Below are positions 1 through 10,719 of a DNA stretch of 64,000 bases, piece after piece. Below the pieces are notes generated by a model. It did not search any database. It saw only the letters and a program-made list of their open reading frames with translations, and had not been told where the DNA came from. The first letter of the stretch is position 1. Each line of letters starts with the position of its first letter. The position numbers and the translations under genes are program-made. This DNA comes from Gymnopus androsaceus JB14 (taxonomy: Eukaryota > Basidiomycota > Agaricomycetes > Agaricales > Omphalotaceae): positions 62,001 to 126,000 of the forward strand of contig ML769584.1 of NCBI GenBank assembly GCA_009733575.1, in the 5' to 3' direction.

Positions 1-712
1 GAGATTCAAGTTGAGTCATAACATGTATTACATTGTGAGTGGACATTATTCTATCTTCTGCACATTGATCTAAAAACAATTTAGGCGGCTTACATTGCCA
101 TGGCCAAACCTCAATTGCACCCAACAACAACTCTGAGCTCTGGAGGAAAGAGTGCTATTGCCTTCTTCTACCTTTGGATGGGTTTCTACAGTCCTTCATG
201 GAATGGTACTCCTTGGGTTTTCACAGTGCATACCATTATTTAGTATTCAAAGGATTGTTGTTCATCTGGCGTGTTTTCAAGGCCAAAGTATTCCCTCAAC
301 ACACCAGAACTTTCCCGCAAGCCTGCATGGCAGCTAGCAACTGGTTATACTTGTTTCTTATTGCTTGCTTCACTCCACAAATGGTATTCTTTACTTGATC
401 TCTCTTTGATCTTTTTACTCAATGAAATATTACTATTGTGAACAGTTCACTGCCATGGGCTACAAAGTCTACCTCTTTTTGGCCAGTCTCATGGCTCTCT
501 CCATTGCCTTTGTGTTCCTGTTTGTTCCGGAAACCAAGCAGGTACTGTTGGAGAGGATGGAAGAGATTTTTGCTCCTGGGTTGCCAGCTTGGAGAGCACA
601 TAGTATGGTTATGGGGGAGTTGAGATTGGAAAAGCATAAATATGGGAGTGGAGAGGAGAAGGATCAAGGGACTGTAGAGAATTTCAAGAAGGCATCCCAG
701 GCATCAGTATAG
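1..712 (+). pseudogene. Sugar-transporter C-terminal fragment (copy A)
   Basis: This is the remnant of a major-facilitator sugar transporter (plasma-membrane sugar/H+ symporter type). Visible pieces are a segment around 85-215 reading FYSPSWNGTPWVF, which matches the TM10 region of fungal sugar porters, and an ORF at 422-712 with the last membrane helix (LASLMALSIAFVFLFVPETK). That ORF contains the family signature PETK(Q/G) and a hydrophilic tail. Stops and frame changes separate the pieces, and the 5' part (TM1-9) is absent or lies outside the window. It matches 25,082-25,570 (copy B) nearly base for base, introns included, so it belongs to a duplicated block. Copy A keeps about 170 bp (the TM10 region) that copy B has lost. 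The family call is firm; the gene is clearly non-functional. Confidence 0.75.
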
Positions 713-904
713 GTAGTCAAGTCACGATAAGGACAGCTTTTTTGATTTGGGAATTTAGGATGAATTGTGTAATGACCCTTGTACTATTACAGCTTTTAGT
801 TCTTATGATATCATGCATGTACGGCTTGAATACAATCCAATGACGATCATACAAATACCATTGTTTGATGCAGCTCTAAAACATTATACAGAATAGTAAA
901 TTTC

Positions 905-1458
905 TGCAGAGTCTTGGGAGACATGATTTGACCATCCACGGAACTACAACAAACACTAATTTGATGCAGATGACTGACAAGTAGACACCTACCCTCAATT
1001 TGGCTATCAGCATAACTCAGTCCCCCAGCTCAAGTGATCTCACAAGCTCATGCCCAAGTCCCTCTCTCCCTTTCAATGAAGCTGGATTGCAATGAGCCTC
1101 CTCATCCTCAAATTCAGTCCAAGTCACAGAATGCCGGTGTTTACTCTCGGCCTTTGGAGAAATGGGAGGAGACATAATATATAACCATGTCACCTCATTA
1201 CTGATAGTCCTTGAAGCCTCAGCCTCAATTTCGTAATTGGAATTGCAGCGGATACATGGCCAGTATTCATCATACTCGAGAATGAGGTCAATTGACTCAA
1301 GAGGAAGGTCACATAGGAAAAGGTTGCAGACAGAGGTTACACTGTCTTTGGTAGGATTTCCATTGTATGCTAGCTCTAATTTTTTGTAAGAGCAGAAGAA
1401 ATTGTTGATAGAGTCAAGCTTGTAATTGTAAAAGTTCCGTACTGGCAGCATCGGCAAC
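905..1458 (-). pseudogene. F-box-like basidiomycete protein, copy A, deleted and split by hAT
   Basis: This is a degenerate copy of the uncharacterised gene seen complete at 34,444-35,302. Recognisable on the minus strand are the start of the N-terminal motif (LESIDLILEYDEYWPCIRC), a middle part and the C-terminal part (SVTWTEFEDEEAH...GHELVRSLELGD). The coding region between about 1,132 and 1,140 joins sequences that are roughly 320 bp apart in the other copies, so one internal deletion has removed the second exon's first half. The 5' side is cut by the hAT element starting at 1,459, and the displaced upstream sequence continues at 9,742. Family members carry an F-box-like leucine-rich start, but the function is unknown. 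Confidence 0.7.
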
Positions 1459-1789
1459 TAGTGATGGTTCCGGGTCGGGTTCGGGTCAGAAAATCTCAAT
1501 CCGACCCGGACCCGGCTCCTTACTCAATCCCGGCAACTCGGGTTCAGGTTTCCTGTGCAAACCGGCTCTGGGTGATCCTGAAAATTTTGATGCAGTCAAA
1601 ATTAAAATATGTACTGTTATATTTACTTTAAGTATATAGCAGATGTACTTCAAAGGGACATTGAAAATCATACTTACATACCCTAAAGGAGTCCTGTAAT
1701 GCATGCACCTAATTTACAGTAGCAATAGTTATTTCATAACCTGTAAAGACTTTCTGTGAAAGTATTTAATATTGCTGTAAATGCCATAG

Positions 1790-2200
1790 TACTTTCATTA
1801 GACTGTAAGTAGTATTACTGTATTAGCTTATAGTCATAAGTGGATACTAGTAACTAATCTAACAGTTGTGCTAGTACAACAACTTATTAGGTTTACTAAC
1901 CATTAGTTACTAGTATAACAATCAGATTAACTACTAGTGCAATGACTTATCAGTACAATGAATTATTAGTACTACTAACTATTAGATTAGTTACTAGCAC
2001 AACAACTTTGAGTACTAGTATAATCACTAGATTAGTTACTAGTGCAACATATTGGTACTATTATAACCATTAGATTGGTTATTAGTACAACTTATTGGTG
2101 ATACCAACTAATAGCTACTAGTGTGACTTATTACTACATGTACTAGTACTAATACCAGTACTAGTAAAGTATGACATTACTTATATACATGTAACTACAT
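1790..2200. repeat. AT-rich degenerate ACTAGT/TTAGTAC repeat inside the hAT
   Basis: About 400 bp of low-complexity sequence in which ACTAGT, TTAGTACT, TAGTTACTAG and their reverse complements recur every 20-40 bp. It has no coding frame. It lies in the left half of the non-autonomous hAT and looks like decayed internal satellite. Confidence 0.6.
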
Positions 2201-2265
2201 CTATCAGCACTTATAGGTGCTTATTTTACCAAAAAATGTCAGGAATTGAGATTTATAAATTAGGA

Positions 2266-2304
2266 CTTAGGGGTTAGTATTAGGGGTTAGGGTTAAAGGT
2301 TAGA
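2266..2304 (+). repeat. Short interstitial telomere-like run
   Basis: The motifs GGGGTTAG, TTAGGGG and TTAGGG occur in close succession (TTAGGGGTTAGGGTTAAAGG). The fungal telomere repeat is TTAGGG. This may be chance in G-rich hAT filler or a repaired break; the run is too short to decide. Confidence 0.4.
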
Positions 2305-2340
2305 TGGGTAACAATAAACAAATCAATATACCATGTTTGA

Positions 2341-2378
2341 AGAATACCACCATGGTATTACCACCACCATGGTATTAC
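2341..2378. repeat. Left remnant of the 34-bp hairpin satellite
   Basis: ACCATGGTATTACC-type units identical in kind to the array at 8,867-9,176. The chromovirus inserted inside this array, duplicating ATTAC (2,374-2,378 and 8,867-8,871). Confidence 0.8.
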
Positions 2379-2846
2379 TGTCAGCGACTAGTTCCTCACA
2401 ACATGAGGTACCAGGCGTCACGACTTTAGATTTAGGCAAAGAGACGAATGATGAAGAAAATAGAGGATGATATTGAGAACTAGGAGGTATTGACGAAATT
2501 GAAGCTAAGGATTATGCTACAGCTACAACTACTATATATACTAAAGTATGGACCCTAAACCCATAGCCCTATACCCTGACCGTGCGGTAACAATGCATGA
2601 AACAATGAAAGACAACAAGTAAACGACAATAAGTAATGATAAGTCGATTGTACAAGTATGGACATGCTAGCATGTGTTATGATCGGAAACAATCATACTC
2701 TGATTGACTGAACTTTTAATATACAAATTGATTAGTACAGCTGCGCGTCTTGAACAAGCGCATGCTTATAGATATACAAGAGTAAATAAAAGGAAATGAT
2801 AAGGAAATAATACCATGTGTTAGATTAGATAAGAAAGTTCGTAACA
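2379..2846 (-). repeat. 3' LTR of the chromovirus
   Basis: 468 bp, reading TGTTACGAAC...CGCTGACA on the minus strand (TG...CA ends). It matches 8,399-8,866 at equal length. Confidence 0.95.
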
Positions 2847-2860
2847 TTACCCCCTCTTTA
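2847..2860 (-). other. Polypurine tract of the chromovirus
   Basis: The purine run AAAGAGGGGGTAA on the minus strand lies directly against the 3' LTR, the expected primer for plus-strand DNA synthesis. Confidence 0.75.
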
Positions 2861-5800
2861 GGACGCGATTTCCACATCGCGCAAGCCTTGCGGTCATTGA
2901 TTCGGTAGGTAGGGAAGTTGGGATTGGTGTTGTTAAAGATTCTGGGATGGGACGGAATAGGTGTTTGGGAAATAATGACATGGGTATTTCGAGTTTTTGA
3001 ATTTCCTTTGATCGTGGTTTAGAGGGGTTTTTGTTGTGGAATTCCTTGATAGTGTCCTTTGCTTTATCAAGATTCGACACCGGTTCCCATGTCATTTCAT
3101 GTGGTCCGTATCCTTTCCATTTGACCTTGTACGACACCTTCTTGCTCTTCTTATTTTGTTTCGAATCAACTATCTCTTCTACTTTGTACTCAGGTTCTTC
3201 TCCCTCGATCTCTATAGGTGGTGGATTTGTGTTTCGAGGTTGGTTCGGAAACTGCGGAGGGTGGTATGGTGTAAGGAGAACTTCATTGAAAACGTTATGA
3301 ACATTTCTCCAGGTTTTCGGGATTTTGAGTTTGTATGAACTGTGGCCAACCTTTTCTAATATTTTGAAGGGTCCAAAACGTTTATCATCCAATTTCTTCA
3401 TTGGACGACTTGTTGTAATGTTTATCCCTTCAAGCCATACCTTGTCTCCAATTTTGTATTCTTTTGACTCGCTATGTTTTTGTTGTAATAGCGTGTCATA
3501 TCCTCAGCCGCTTTCTTTAGCGCTGACCCTACTTCTTCTCGTACTTTTTGCATATTATCTGCAAATTCTTGTGCCAATGGATTTGAAGATTTAAACTTCG
3601 GAGCAGTGCCTTTATAGGGATGACGACCCATATCAGCGAAGAATGGAGTAACTTTGGTGGCGGAATGAACTCGATCATTATATGCAAATTCAGCTGTTGG
3701 TAACCATTCATGCCAATCATGAACAAACGAAGATAATGTTCCGTTTCTTGGTTTGTTCGTTCCATTTGTCCATTGGTCTGAGGATGATATGCCGTGGTGA
3801 AGTTTGCTTCAATTCCAAGTTGTTTGTAGAGTTCTTTCATGAAGCCTGAGTGGAATTGTGGACCTCGATTGTGTACGATCTTTCGGAAAAGTCCATGGAT
3901 GGGGAAGATCTTTTCTCTATACATTCGTGCCATTCCTTCTGACGTTAATGTCATATGAGTGGGAAAAAGTCTAATTCGTTTTGTATAGTGATCGGCGAAT
4001 ACGGCAATGGCATCAAATCCTCTGGCTTCTGGTAGTTTTCCGATTAGGTCAACTCCGATGAATTCCCAGGGTTCGGATGGTACGTTATGGGGATTAAGGT
4101 GACCGACAGGTTTGTTCCGATGAATTTTTGTGGCTTGGCATTTTTCACATCCTTTTATGTATATTTGGATGTCGTTTCCGACTCCTGGCCACCAATAGTT
4201 ACGAGTTACAAGTTCCCACGTTTTGTATTGACCTGGATGTCCTCCGAGGATTGTATCATGGTGTTTCTTTATGATTTCTCCTCGCAACTCTCGGTTTTTT
4301 GGGATGTAAATGCGGTTTTTCCACGTGATGATTCCATCGTGTTTATTAACCCAATGTTTGTCTTTTCCATTCAATGCTTCAACTACTGATTTGTCTACGT
4401 TATTGATGTATTTTCTGATTTTGTCTATTATAACGTCTTCTGGGCTCTCGGTTTTGTGTGTAGCATTGATGAAGAATTCAGGTTTTAAAACAACGATGTC
4501 TTTGTTGTCGTTCACCCCCGTCTCAAGGTTTGTCATCCTTGACAAAGCGTCCGCTTTTCCCATGGAGGTTCCTGGTTTATGATGAAGGACAAATTCATAT
4601 TCAGATAACTCCGTGACCCAACGTGCTTGTCTGTGATTGAGTTTCTGTGGTTTACGGAAGTATTGGAGATTCTGATGATCAGTCCATATTTCAAATGGTT
4701 CTCTAGCTCCCATAAGATATTGGCGCCATTCCGATAGTGAATCCATGATGGCCATCATTTCTTTGTCGTAAATTTCGTAGTTTTGTTCGACATCATTGAG
4801 AGATCTAGATCTGAAAGCTACTGGTCTCCATTTTCCGTCAACCTGTTGTGATAGGACAGCTCCGTTGGCAAAATCAGACGAATCAGCTTCTACTCGGAAT
4901 TTCCCTTTGTCAAGTGGAATTACTAGTGTGACATCTTCAGCAATTCTTGACTTTACAGTTTCAAAGGCTTGGAACTCTTCGGGTCCCCATGACCATTCAG
5001 CATTTCCTGTGAGTTTGCTAAGAGGTCTAGCGACATGACTGAACCCTCGGATGAAGCGTCTAAAGAAGTTACAGAATCCTAAAAAGGATTGTATATTGCG
5101 TTTCTTCCTTGGAATTGGCCAGTCTTTGACTGCTTTGACCTTTTTTGGGTCCATTTTGACTTGTCCGTTTCCAACAATGATACCAAGGTAGTCAACATGA
5201 GGTGATTCGAATGTGCATTTCTCTGGTTTAAGGTAAAGACCATTCTCTTCTAGGATTTTAAGAACTTCATGTACAATACGATGATGTTCTTCAATGGTGT
5301 CTGTGAATACAAGAATATCATCCATATATACAATTACATGTCCTTCGTCAATGAGGCGTTTCAGAATATGATTCATGAATGCTTGGAAGGTTGCGGGCGA
5401 ATTCGTAAGACCAAAGAACATAACCGTTGGTTTAAATAACCCTCGATTGGTTCTGAATGCAGCTTTCCATTCATTGCCATCCTTGATTCAAATATTGTTG
5501 TATCCCCATTGAATATCCATCTTTGTGAAGACTTTGGCATCCTTGAGTTTATTGATAAGTTCTTGAATAAGAGGGAGAGGGTAACGGTTTTTGATCATCA
5601 TGTCATTGAGTTTTTGATAATCCTGAACTGGTTGTAAAGCACCATCTTTCTTTTTGACAAAGAAGAATGGTGATGCCATTGGTGAATTCGAGGGGCGAAT
5701 ACGTCCTGATCATAGGTTTTCCTCTAGGAATTCATCTAATGCTTTTTGTTCATCAAGATTTAAGGGATAAACCTTGCAATCAACAGGGGTAGAACCGGGT

Positions 5801-6915
5801 GTGAGTTCGATGGCGTGATCCCATGGTCGTCATTTAGGAAGTTCATCGAATCCCTGTTTATTGAATACAGCAGGGTGTTCTTTAACGTATTGGTCTGCTG
5901 TAGAGGGTTCTGATGTGGCACGTATGTGTCCATGATCTTTGACATAACCTTCCCAGTCGAATATAAAAAGTCTCTCTCCCTCTTCTAGTCGGTTAAGAGA
6001 GGTTCCTTCTTCTGGGTTAAGCCACCAAGGTATGTATCCACAACGGGTAGGACAACGGTCAAACGTAACGGTAGAATTGGTCCAATCTATGCTAGGGTTA
6101 TGTTCTCGTAGCCAATCGAGACCAATGAAGATATCGGTGTTTCCAAGATTGGTAACCCCGAGTTCTATTCTTTCTACATGATCTCCGATGATTAAACAAA
6201 CTTCTGCCATTGCTTCAATTGATCCACCGACGTTTAAAGTACCATCAGCATTGTATACGGCAATTTTGATTGGAAGTTTTCGGGTTGGGATGTTATGTTT
6301 CTCAACAAATTCCTTGTTGATACATGGTCCGGTTGCTCCACAATCTAGAAGAGCATCTGCTTCTATTTGATTGCCTCTTGTGATGTCTTCTATGATGACC
6401 GTTAATTTAAGGTCTTTGCCATTAGTGCCTCTTACGAAACGTTTGCATTTGAAGTTATTAACTGCTTCAATTGCATCAGGCACTGTCAATTTCCTTATTT
6501 CCATTACCGTTTGACCCGTTATTTCTCGTCGTCGGTTATTAGGAACCCAATTCCGTAATTCTCCGACTGCTCGAGATTCGTTCGATGTCCGTATACAATT
6601 AACCAACCATTCTGAGGAATTCAGAGCGAGCCTTACAGGTTTTTTAGTCTTTTCTGGAGATGGCAAAATGGGAATAGATTCAGGGGTATTTATTGTGTAT
6701 GAAATACCACTATCTACATATATAAAATTGTCCATGTCCGAAGCTGACTGAGACTCAACAGGACCTGTGTTCACTGTTGAGATTTCACAAAACCCCAGAG
6801 CTTCCCGAGCTCTGTCTGGTCTTCTTCGCTGAGCATTGTAAATGCTTGTCGTATGGTCTCCCTTTTGTTCGGGCAGTCCCTCTTCATGTGTCCGGGTTGT
6901 CCACACCCGAAACAT
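2847..6915 (-). pseudogene. pol: Chromovirus pol polyprotein, disrupted
   Basis: Domains in order on the minus strand are: aspartic protease with ALLDCGATG (about 6,340); reverse transcriptase with the YMDD catalytic box (YMDDILVF, about 5,320); RNase H (GKFRVEADSSDFANGAVL, about 4,890); the HHCC zinc finger and DDE core of integrase (about 4,350-3,750); and a chromodomain near 2,980-3,100 (YKVKWKGYGPHEMTWEP) that would target integration to marked chromatin. The frame opens inside the end of gag in the -1 frame, so expression by ribosomal frameshifting is likely. Damage: in-frame TGA codons near 5,833, 5,716 and 5,488, each at a position where arginine (CGA) is expected, and single-base frameshifts near 3,735 (integrase) and 3,485 (between the integrase core and chromodomain). 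Confidence 0.93.
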
Positions 6916-7781
6916 TTGAATGGACCTCGTGTCCTGCCCCGATCCAACTCCATTGGTTGACCGCTTCCTCCGTAGGTGACACCAGTGCCATCTTGTCGGT
7001 GAGGTTGCGTTGTCTGCGGGGTTGCTTTAGGTGCTTGCACCTGAATCTGGGGGGTGGGTTTTGAGTTGGAATACCAATTTCCGAAGCCCCATTGCTTCGT
7101 TTCATTGGCTCTTCTTCTCCAGAGTTCATTGAGGTCAACACACCTCTTCTTCCAGCCATCAAATGTGTCGGGTAAGGTTCCGACGCTATAAATACTGTCA
7201 ATAATAGATTTATTGACTGCACGTGTTATTTTTTGCAGGATGTGCGTGTCGTCTTCTCCATATTCTGCAGTGCTGATTAGCACTTCAAAGCGTTCAAAGA
7301 ATGCTGCTGCGGTTTCGTCTTTTCCTTGACGAATCCTTTCGAATTTCTCCCTGGCATCAGCATGTCTTGCCGTATCTAGGTATCGACTGTCGAGTTTCTT
7401 TATGAAATATGTCCAAGTCATATTCCATGTTCCTTCTTCTTCGGTGTAGAAACCTTCATACTGATTTTCTACCCAATCTTGTACTTTTTCTCCTTCCATG
7501 TAGGAGATTGCAACATTGATTCGTTCATTGTCTGAACGAATCCTATTCTTTGGGTCATTAACCCAAGAAACTAGTTTTCTCTTCCATTCTCGGAAGCTCT
7601 CTTTGTCTCCTTTAAACATCGGAGGTTCCTTCAAGAGAGACTTTCCATTATTGGAAGTCGTTGGTTCCGCCCCGGGACGTGTCACGGTCCATCCTTCTCG
7701 TATAAGGAATGCGGCGAGTTGTTCTGGGGTAGGAATAGGGGTTTCTGGGGTAGCGGAAGTCGTGGTTTGTGGTTCAGACAT
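6771..7781 (-). CDS. gag: Chromovirus Gag (capsid-nucleocapsid)
   Basis: An open 336-residue frame. Residues about 45-210 form a retrotransposon gag/capsid region (FREWKRKLVSWV...WTYFIKKLDSRYLD...REKFERIRQGKDE). Near residue 290 there is one CCHC zinc knuckle (CFGCGQPGHMKRDC) that would bind the element's RNA. It uses the ATG just inside the 5' LTR-leader and ends 145 bp inside the pol frame, which is read in the -1 frame. It is still open although pol is broken, so any product would be a particle protein without enzymes. Confidence 0.9.
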   Translation of the reverse strand: MSEPQTTTSATPETPIPTPEQLAAFLIREGWTVTRPGAEPTTSNNGKSLLKEPPMFKGDKESFREWKRKLVSWVNDPKNRIRSDNERINVAISYMEGEKVQDWVENQYEGFYTEEEGTWNMTWTYFIKKLDSRYLDTARHADAREKFERIRQGKDETAAAFFERFEVLISTAEYGEDDTHILQKITRAVNKSIIDSIYSVGTLPDTFDGWKKRCVDLNELWRRRANETKQWGFGNWYSNSKPTPQIQVQAPKATPQTTQPHRQDGTGVTYGGSGQPMELDRGRTRGPFKCFGCGQPGHMKRDCPNKRETIRQAFTMLSEEDQTELGKLWGFVKSQQ

Positions 7782-8398
7782 AGTAGGTGTGGAGGAAGGA
7801 GTTGTAGTTTGGTCAGATGGAGTGGGAGGTCTGGAGTTACGAGCTCGGTATGTTGTACGATCCAGGATGTTGAGAGGTGAATGTGATCAATGACTCTTGG
7901 AATATAAAATGATGAAAAATGGAAGATAAAAGAAATAGAAAGGTGAAGGAATATGAATGTGATAAAATGAATATAACGCAAATGCGTGAAGGTTGTGTGA
8001 AGAGTGTTCACAAACAGTCTTTGCACTTGTCTTGCTGACTTAACATGGCTCTCCGACTAGGAATGGAGCAACGTTCCGTGCGCTATGACCCCTCTCCGAA
8101 GATTGGTTATCAGTCAAAAGCTTTCAACTACCAGTACTACGAGTCGGGCTCAACGTTACTCGTGTTGTACTATTGGTGTTTATAAGTCTATTCAGATGCA
8201 ACGATCTGTAAGGCAAGAAGTTGATAGAACGGTGAGCATGATATGCGGGATGAGAGAATTATGATCGCATAGCGTGAAGGATATAAAACGTGAAATCTTG
8301 AGTAGCAAGAAATCACAACAATATTGAAGAGTACTGTCAACCAGTTTCAACGATGAGCAGCAATTCGTGACAAGTGGGACAAGGCAGCTTCAATCTTC

Positions 8399-8866
8399 TG
8401 TCAGCGACTAGTTCCTCACAACACGAGGTACCAGGCGTCACGACTTTAGATTTAGGCAAAGAGACAAATGATGAAGAAAATAGAGGATGATATTGAGAAC
8501 TAGGAGGTATTGACAAGATTGAAGCTAAGGATTATGCTACAGCTACAACTACTATATATACTAAAGTACGGACCCTAAACCCATAGCCCTATACCCTGAC
8601 TGTGCGGTAACAATGCATGAAACAATGAAAGACAACAAGTAAATGAAAATAAGTAATGATAAGTCAATTGTACAAGTATGGACATGCTAGCATGTGTTAT
8701 GATCAGAAACGATCATACTCTGATTGACTGAACTTTTAATATACAAATGGATTAGTACAGCCGCGTGTCTTGAACAAGCACGCGCTTATAGATATACAAG
8801 AGTAAATAAAAGGAAATGATAAGGAAATAATACCATGTGTTAGATTAGATAAGAACGTTCGTAACA
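8399..8866 (-). repeat. 5' LTR of the chromovirus
   Basis: 468 bp, paired with 2,379-2,846. It would contain the retroelement promoter. Most differences from the 3' LTR are CG versus TG or CA. Confidence 0.95.
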
Positions 8867-9176
8867 ATTACCACCACCATGGTAATACCATCACCATGGT
8901 ATTACCACCACTACGGTAATACCATCACCATGGTATTACCACCACTACGGTAATACCATCACCATGGTATTACCACCACTACGGTAATACCATCACCATG
9001 GTATTACCACCACTACGGTAATACCATCACCATGGTATTACCACCACTACGGTAATACCATCACCATGGTATTACCACCACTATGGTAATACCATCACCA
9101 TAGTATTACCACCACCATGGTAATACCATGTGTATTGAGTGCATGGTAATACCACCATGGTATTACCATGGTGGAA
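8867..9176. repeat. 34-bp tandem satellite of hairpin units
   Basis: About eight copies of a 34-bp unit made of two related 17-bp halves (GGTAATACCATCACCAT and GGTATTACCACCACTAC). CTACGG recurs at exact 34-bp steps. Each unit contains an inverted repeat, GGTAATACCAT...ATGGTATTACC, so single strands can fold into serial hairpins. It sits in the right half of the hAT. Confidence 0.9.
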
Positions 9177-9741
9177 TATGCCAGGCATTTACCCCTACTT
9201 AGGCCCAACTTGGAAGGCAAAATTTAAGCCTAAGTAGGTATATTTTAGTAGGTGACTGAAGTGTATTATTAGACTTTACTAAGTACTACTAATTGCTAAG
9301 TTGTAAGTACATATAGTAAGTACTTACTGGATCCAGAAACTCAGGGCTCTATCACTAAGACAAAGTAAAGAGTTGGCTCCTATTAAATACTATTTGAGAT
9401 GGTAATTTTCTGATTCCATGTGAATATATTAAGTATTAGTGTTGCTAGTCCTACTTAATACTTGTTTAGCTTATTGATCCTTAGGTTTATTGTACCAGGT
9501 ATCTTCTATTAATGATATATCTAGTATAATATACCTAATACATCAGTATGAGGCATTTTTATTTAGAATCTTCTGGAAAAGATAACAAACTGTGGCCTAA
9601 GACATGTAAATTTATTGAGCATTTTAAAAAGCCGGGTTTCTGGTTGAGTTCCGGGTTTAATTATCTCAAACCCGACCCGGACACAGACCTACTGGCTGAC
9701 CCGGAACCCGGAAAAACCCGGTCAACCTGGTAACATCACTA

Positions 9742-9840
9742 TCGGCAACAAACAGGAGGATGATATTTTGATGATATTATCAATATAAATACAGCCATGT
9801 TGAAAGAATATGTGTTTATTCTCCATCTGAACAATTCAAT
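9742..9840 (-). other. Displaced 5' flank of the F-box-like gene, copy A
   Basis: After the hAT the sequence resumes with the TSD and then matches 26,680-26,745 and 35,375-35,440 (upstream of copies B and D). This shows it was once contiguous with 1,458. Confidence 0.8.
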
Positions 9841-9859
9841 GCACACCGCCAATAGTTAT

Positions 9860-9894
9860 GCTGCTGAAATGGTAGTGGTTACCATTTCAGCAGC
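9860..9894. repeat. Perfect 15-bp hairpin
   Basis: GCTGCTGAAATGGTA, a 5-nt loop GTGGT, then the exact reverse complement. It has no gene context and may be the core or end of a degenerate element. Confidence 0.7.
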
Positions 9895-10642
9895 CCTCAA
9901 ATGGAATACCTCAGCCAGCTTCTGTAATATGTGTTTTCAGGTCAGCTGAAGCAGATTACTTCAGGTCTTGTCCAAAAAGAAGTCATTTTGGGAAGACATT
10001 TCCTTCTGAAGTCCTCAGAAATATTTATATACTATAATCTCCTGAAAAAGTACATTTCCCTTATGTATTGAATTAATTCATTTTCCATAATACTTCAGTC
10101 AGACCAAAGCATAATTATTGGCAGTGTGATGTGTGCCACAATTGCTGGCATATACCAAGGGGCTGCAAAGGATTAAGTACCCAACCAGGGGTCAGTTAGT
10201 TAGTCTGGCCATCAGGCCTGAAAAAAAGTTTAACATCCCTCCAAATAACCAATTTGTGGGTCATTTGTGGGACATTTTCAAGTATCATGGGCCCTTGCTG
10301 CATTTTGACTCCAATTTGACTCCAACCAAGCCACGCACCAGCATTATTAATAATTCTTTCTCAACCAAATCACAAAATTGGCTTGAAATTGACAAGCATT
10401 CATTGAAGTGTTCATTCCACAAATAATTCATGGAGTGAAGCTAACTACTATCTTATTCTTGCTGGGATACTGTATCCTACACAGTAACTAATATTCCACA
10501 GAAAGCCTACATCTTGATTCTTGGGCTAATAAACTCCTGCGCACCCGGTTAAGCTGTACTTTTTTTTTGTTGCATCATCATCAATTGCCTCCAGAATCTG
10601 GAGTCCAGATCATACTAAAGCTGTACAATGATGCTGGGCTTG

Positions 10643-10661
10643 AGGGGGGGGAGGGGGGGGG
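10643..10661 (+). repeat. Poly-G run
   Basis: Nineteen bases, all G but for one or two A; G-quadruplex potential. It may also be a sequencing-prone homopolymer. Confidence 0.6.
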
Positions 10662-10719
10662 ATCTACAGAAAAACAGTGATTAGATAGGTGTAGGTCAGA
10701 AAAATATCAATATTAGCTA

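Larger units (their letters stand above)
2379..8866 (-). mobile_element. Full-length but dead Ty3/Gypsy chromovirus
   Basis: A complete LTR retrotransposon lying on the minus strand, 6,488 bp, with 468-bp LTRs at both ends and a 5-bp target duplication ATTAC. Coding order is gag, protease, reverse transcriptase, RNase H, integrase and a C-terminal chromodomain, the order of Ty3/Gypsy chromoviruses. A polypurine tract (AAAGAGGGGGTAA) abuts the 3' LTR. No clear tRNA-complementary primer site of the TGG type is visible beside the 5' LTR (below 8,399 on the minus strand). Three in-frame TGA codons and two frameshifts in pol make it inactive. The LTRs differ at roughly 18 of 468 positions by eye, so the insertion is not recent, although many changes are fast CpG transitions. 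Confidence 0.95.
1459..9741. mobile_element. Non-autonomous hAT element carrying a nested chromovirus
   Basis: The ends are terminal inverted repeats: TAGTGATGGTTCCGGGT on the left and, as reverse complement, TAGTGATGTTACC with CCGGGT repeats on the right. The element is flanked by a perfect 8-bp direct repeat TCGGCAAC (1,451-1,458 and 9,742-9,749). An 8-bp target duplication and a YARNG-type end are hallmarks of the hAT superfamily, and both sub-terminal regions are packed with GGGTC/CCGGGT motifs as in Ac-like elements. The paralogous sites near 26,632 and 35,345 lack the insertion and read straight through a single copy of the target sequence. Without the nested retroelement the hAT is about 1.8 kb. 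It has no transposase ORF, so it must have been moved in trans. Confidence 0.85.

Noticed and set aside
8340..8398. Primer-binding site of the chromovirus
   Set aside because: The sequence next to the 5' LTR (GAAGATTGAAGCTGCC on the minus strand) is not an evident complement of a tRNA 3' end; self-priming cannot be shown by eye.
8867..9176. Regular repeats resembling a CRISPR array
   Set aside because: The units are contiguous with no unique spacers, are internally palindromic, and lie inside a fungal transposon.
10133..10426. 97-codon open frame on the plus strand
   Set aside because: Overlaps the inverted terminal repeat of the CAAGGGG element; no protein motif.
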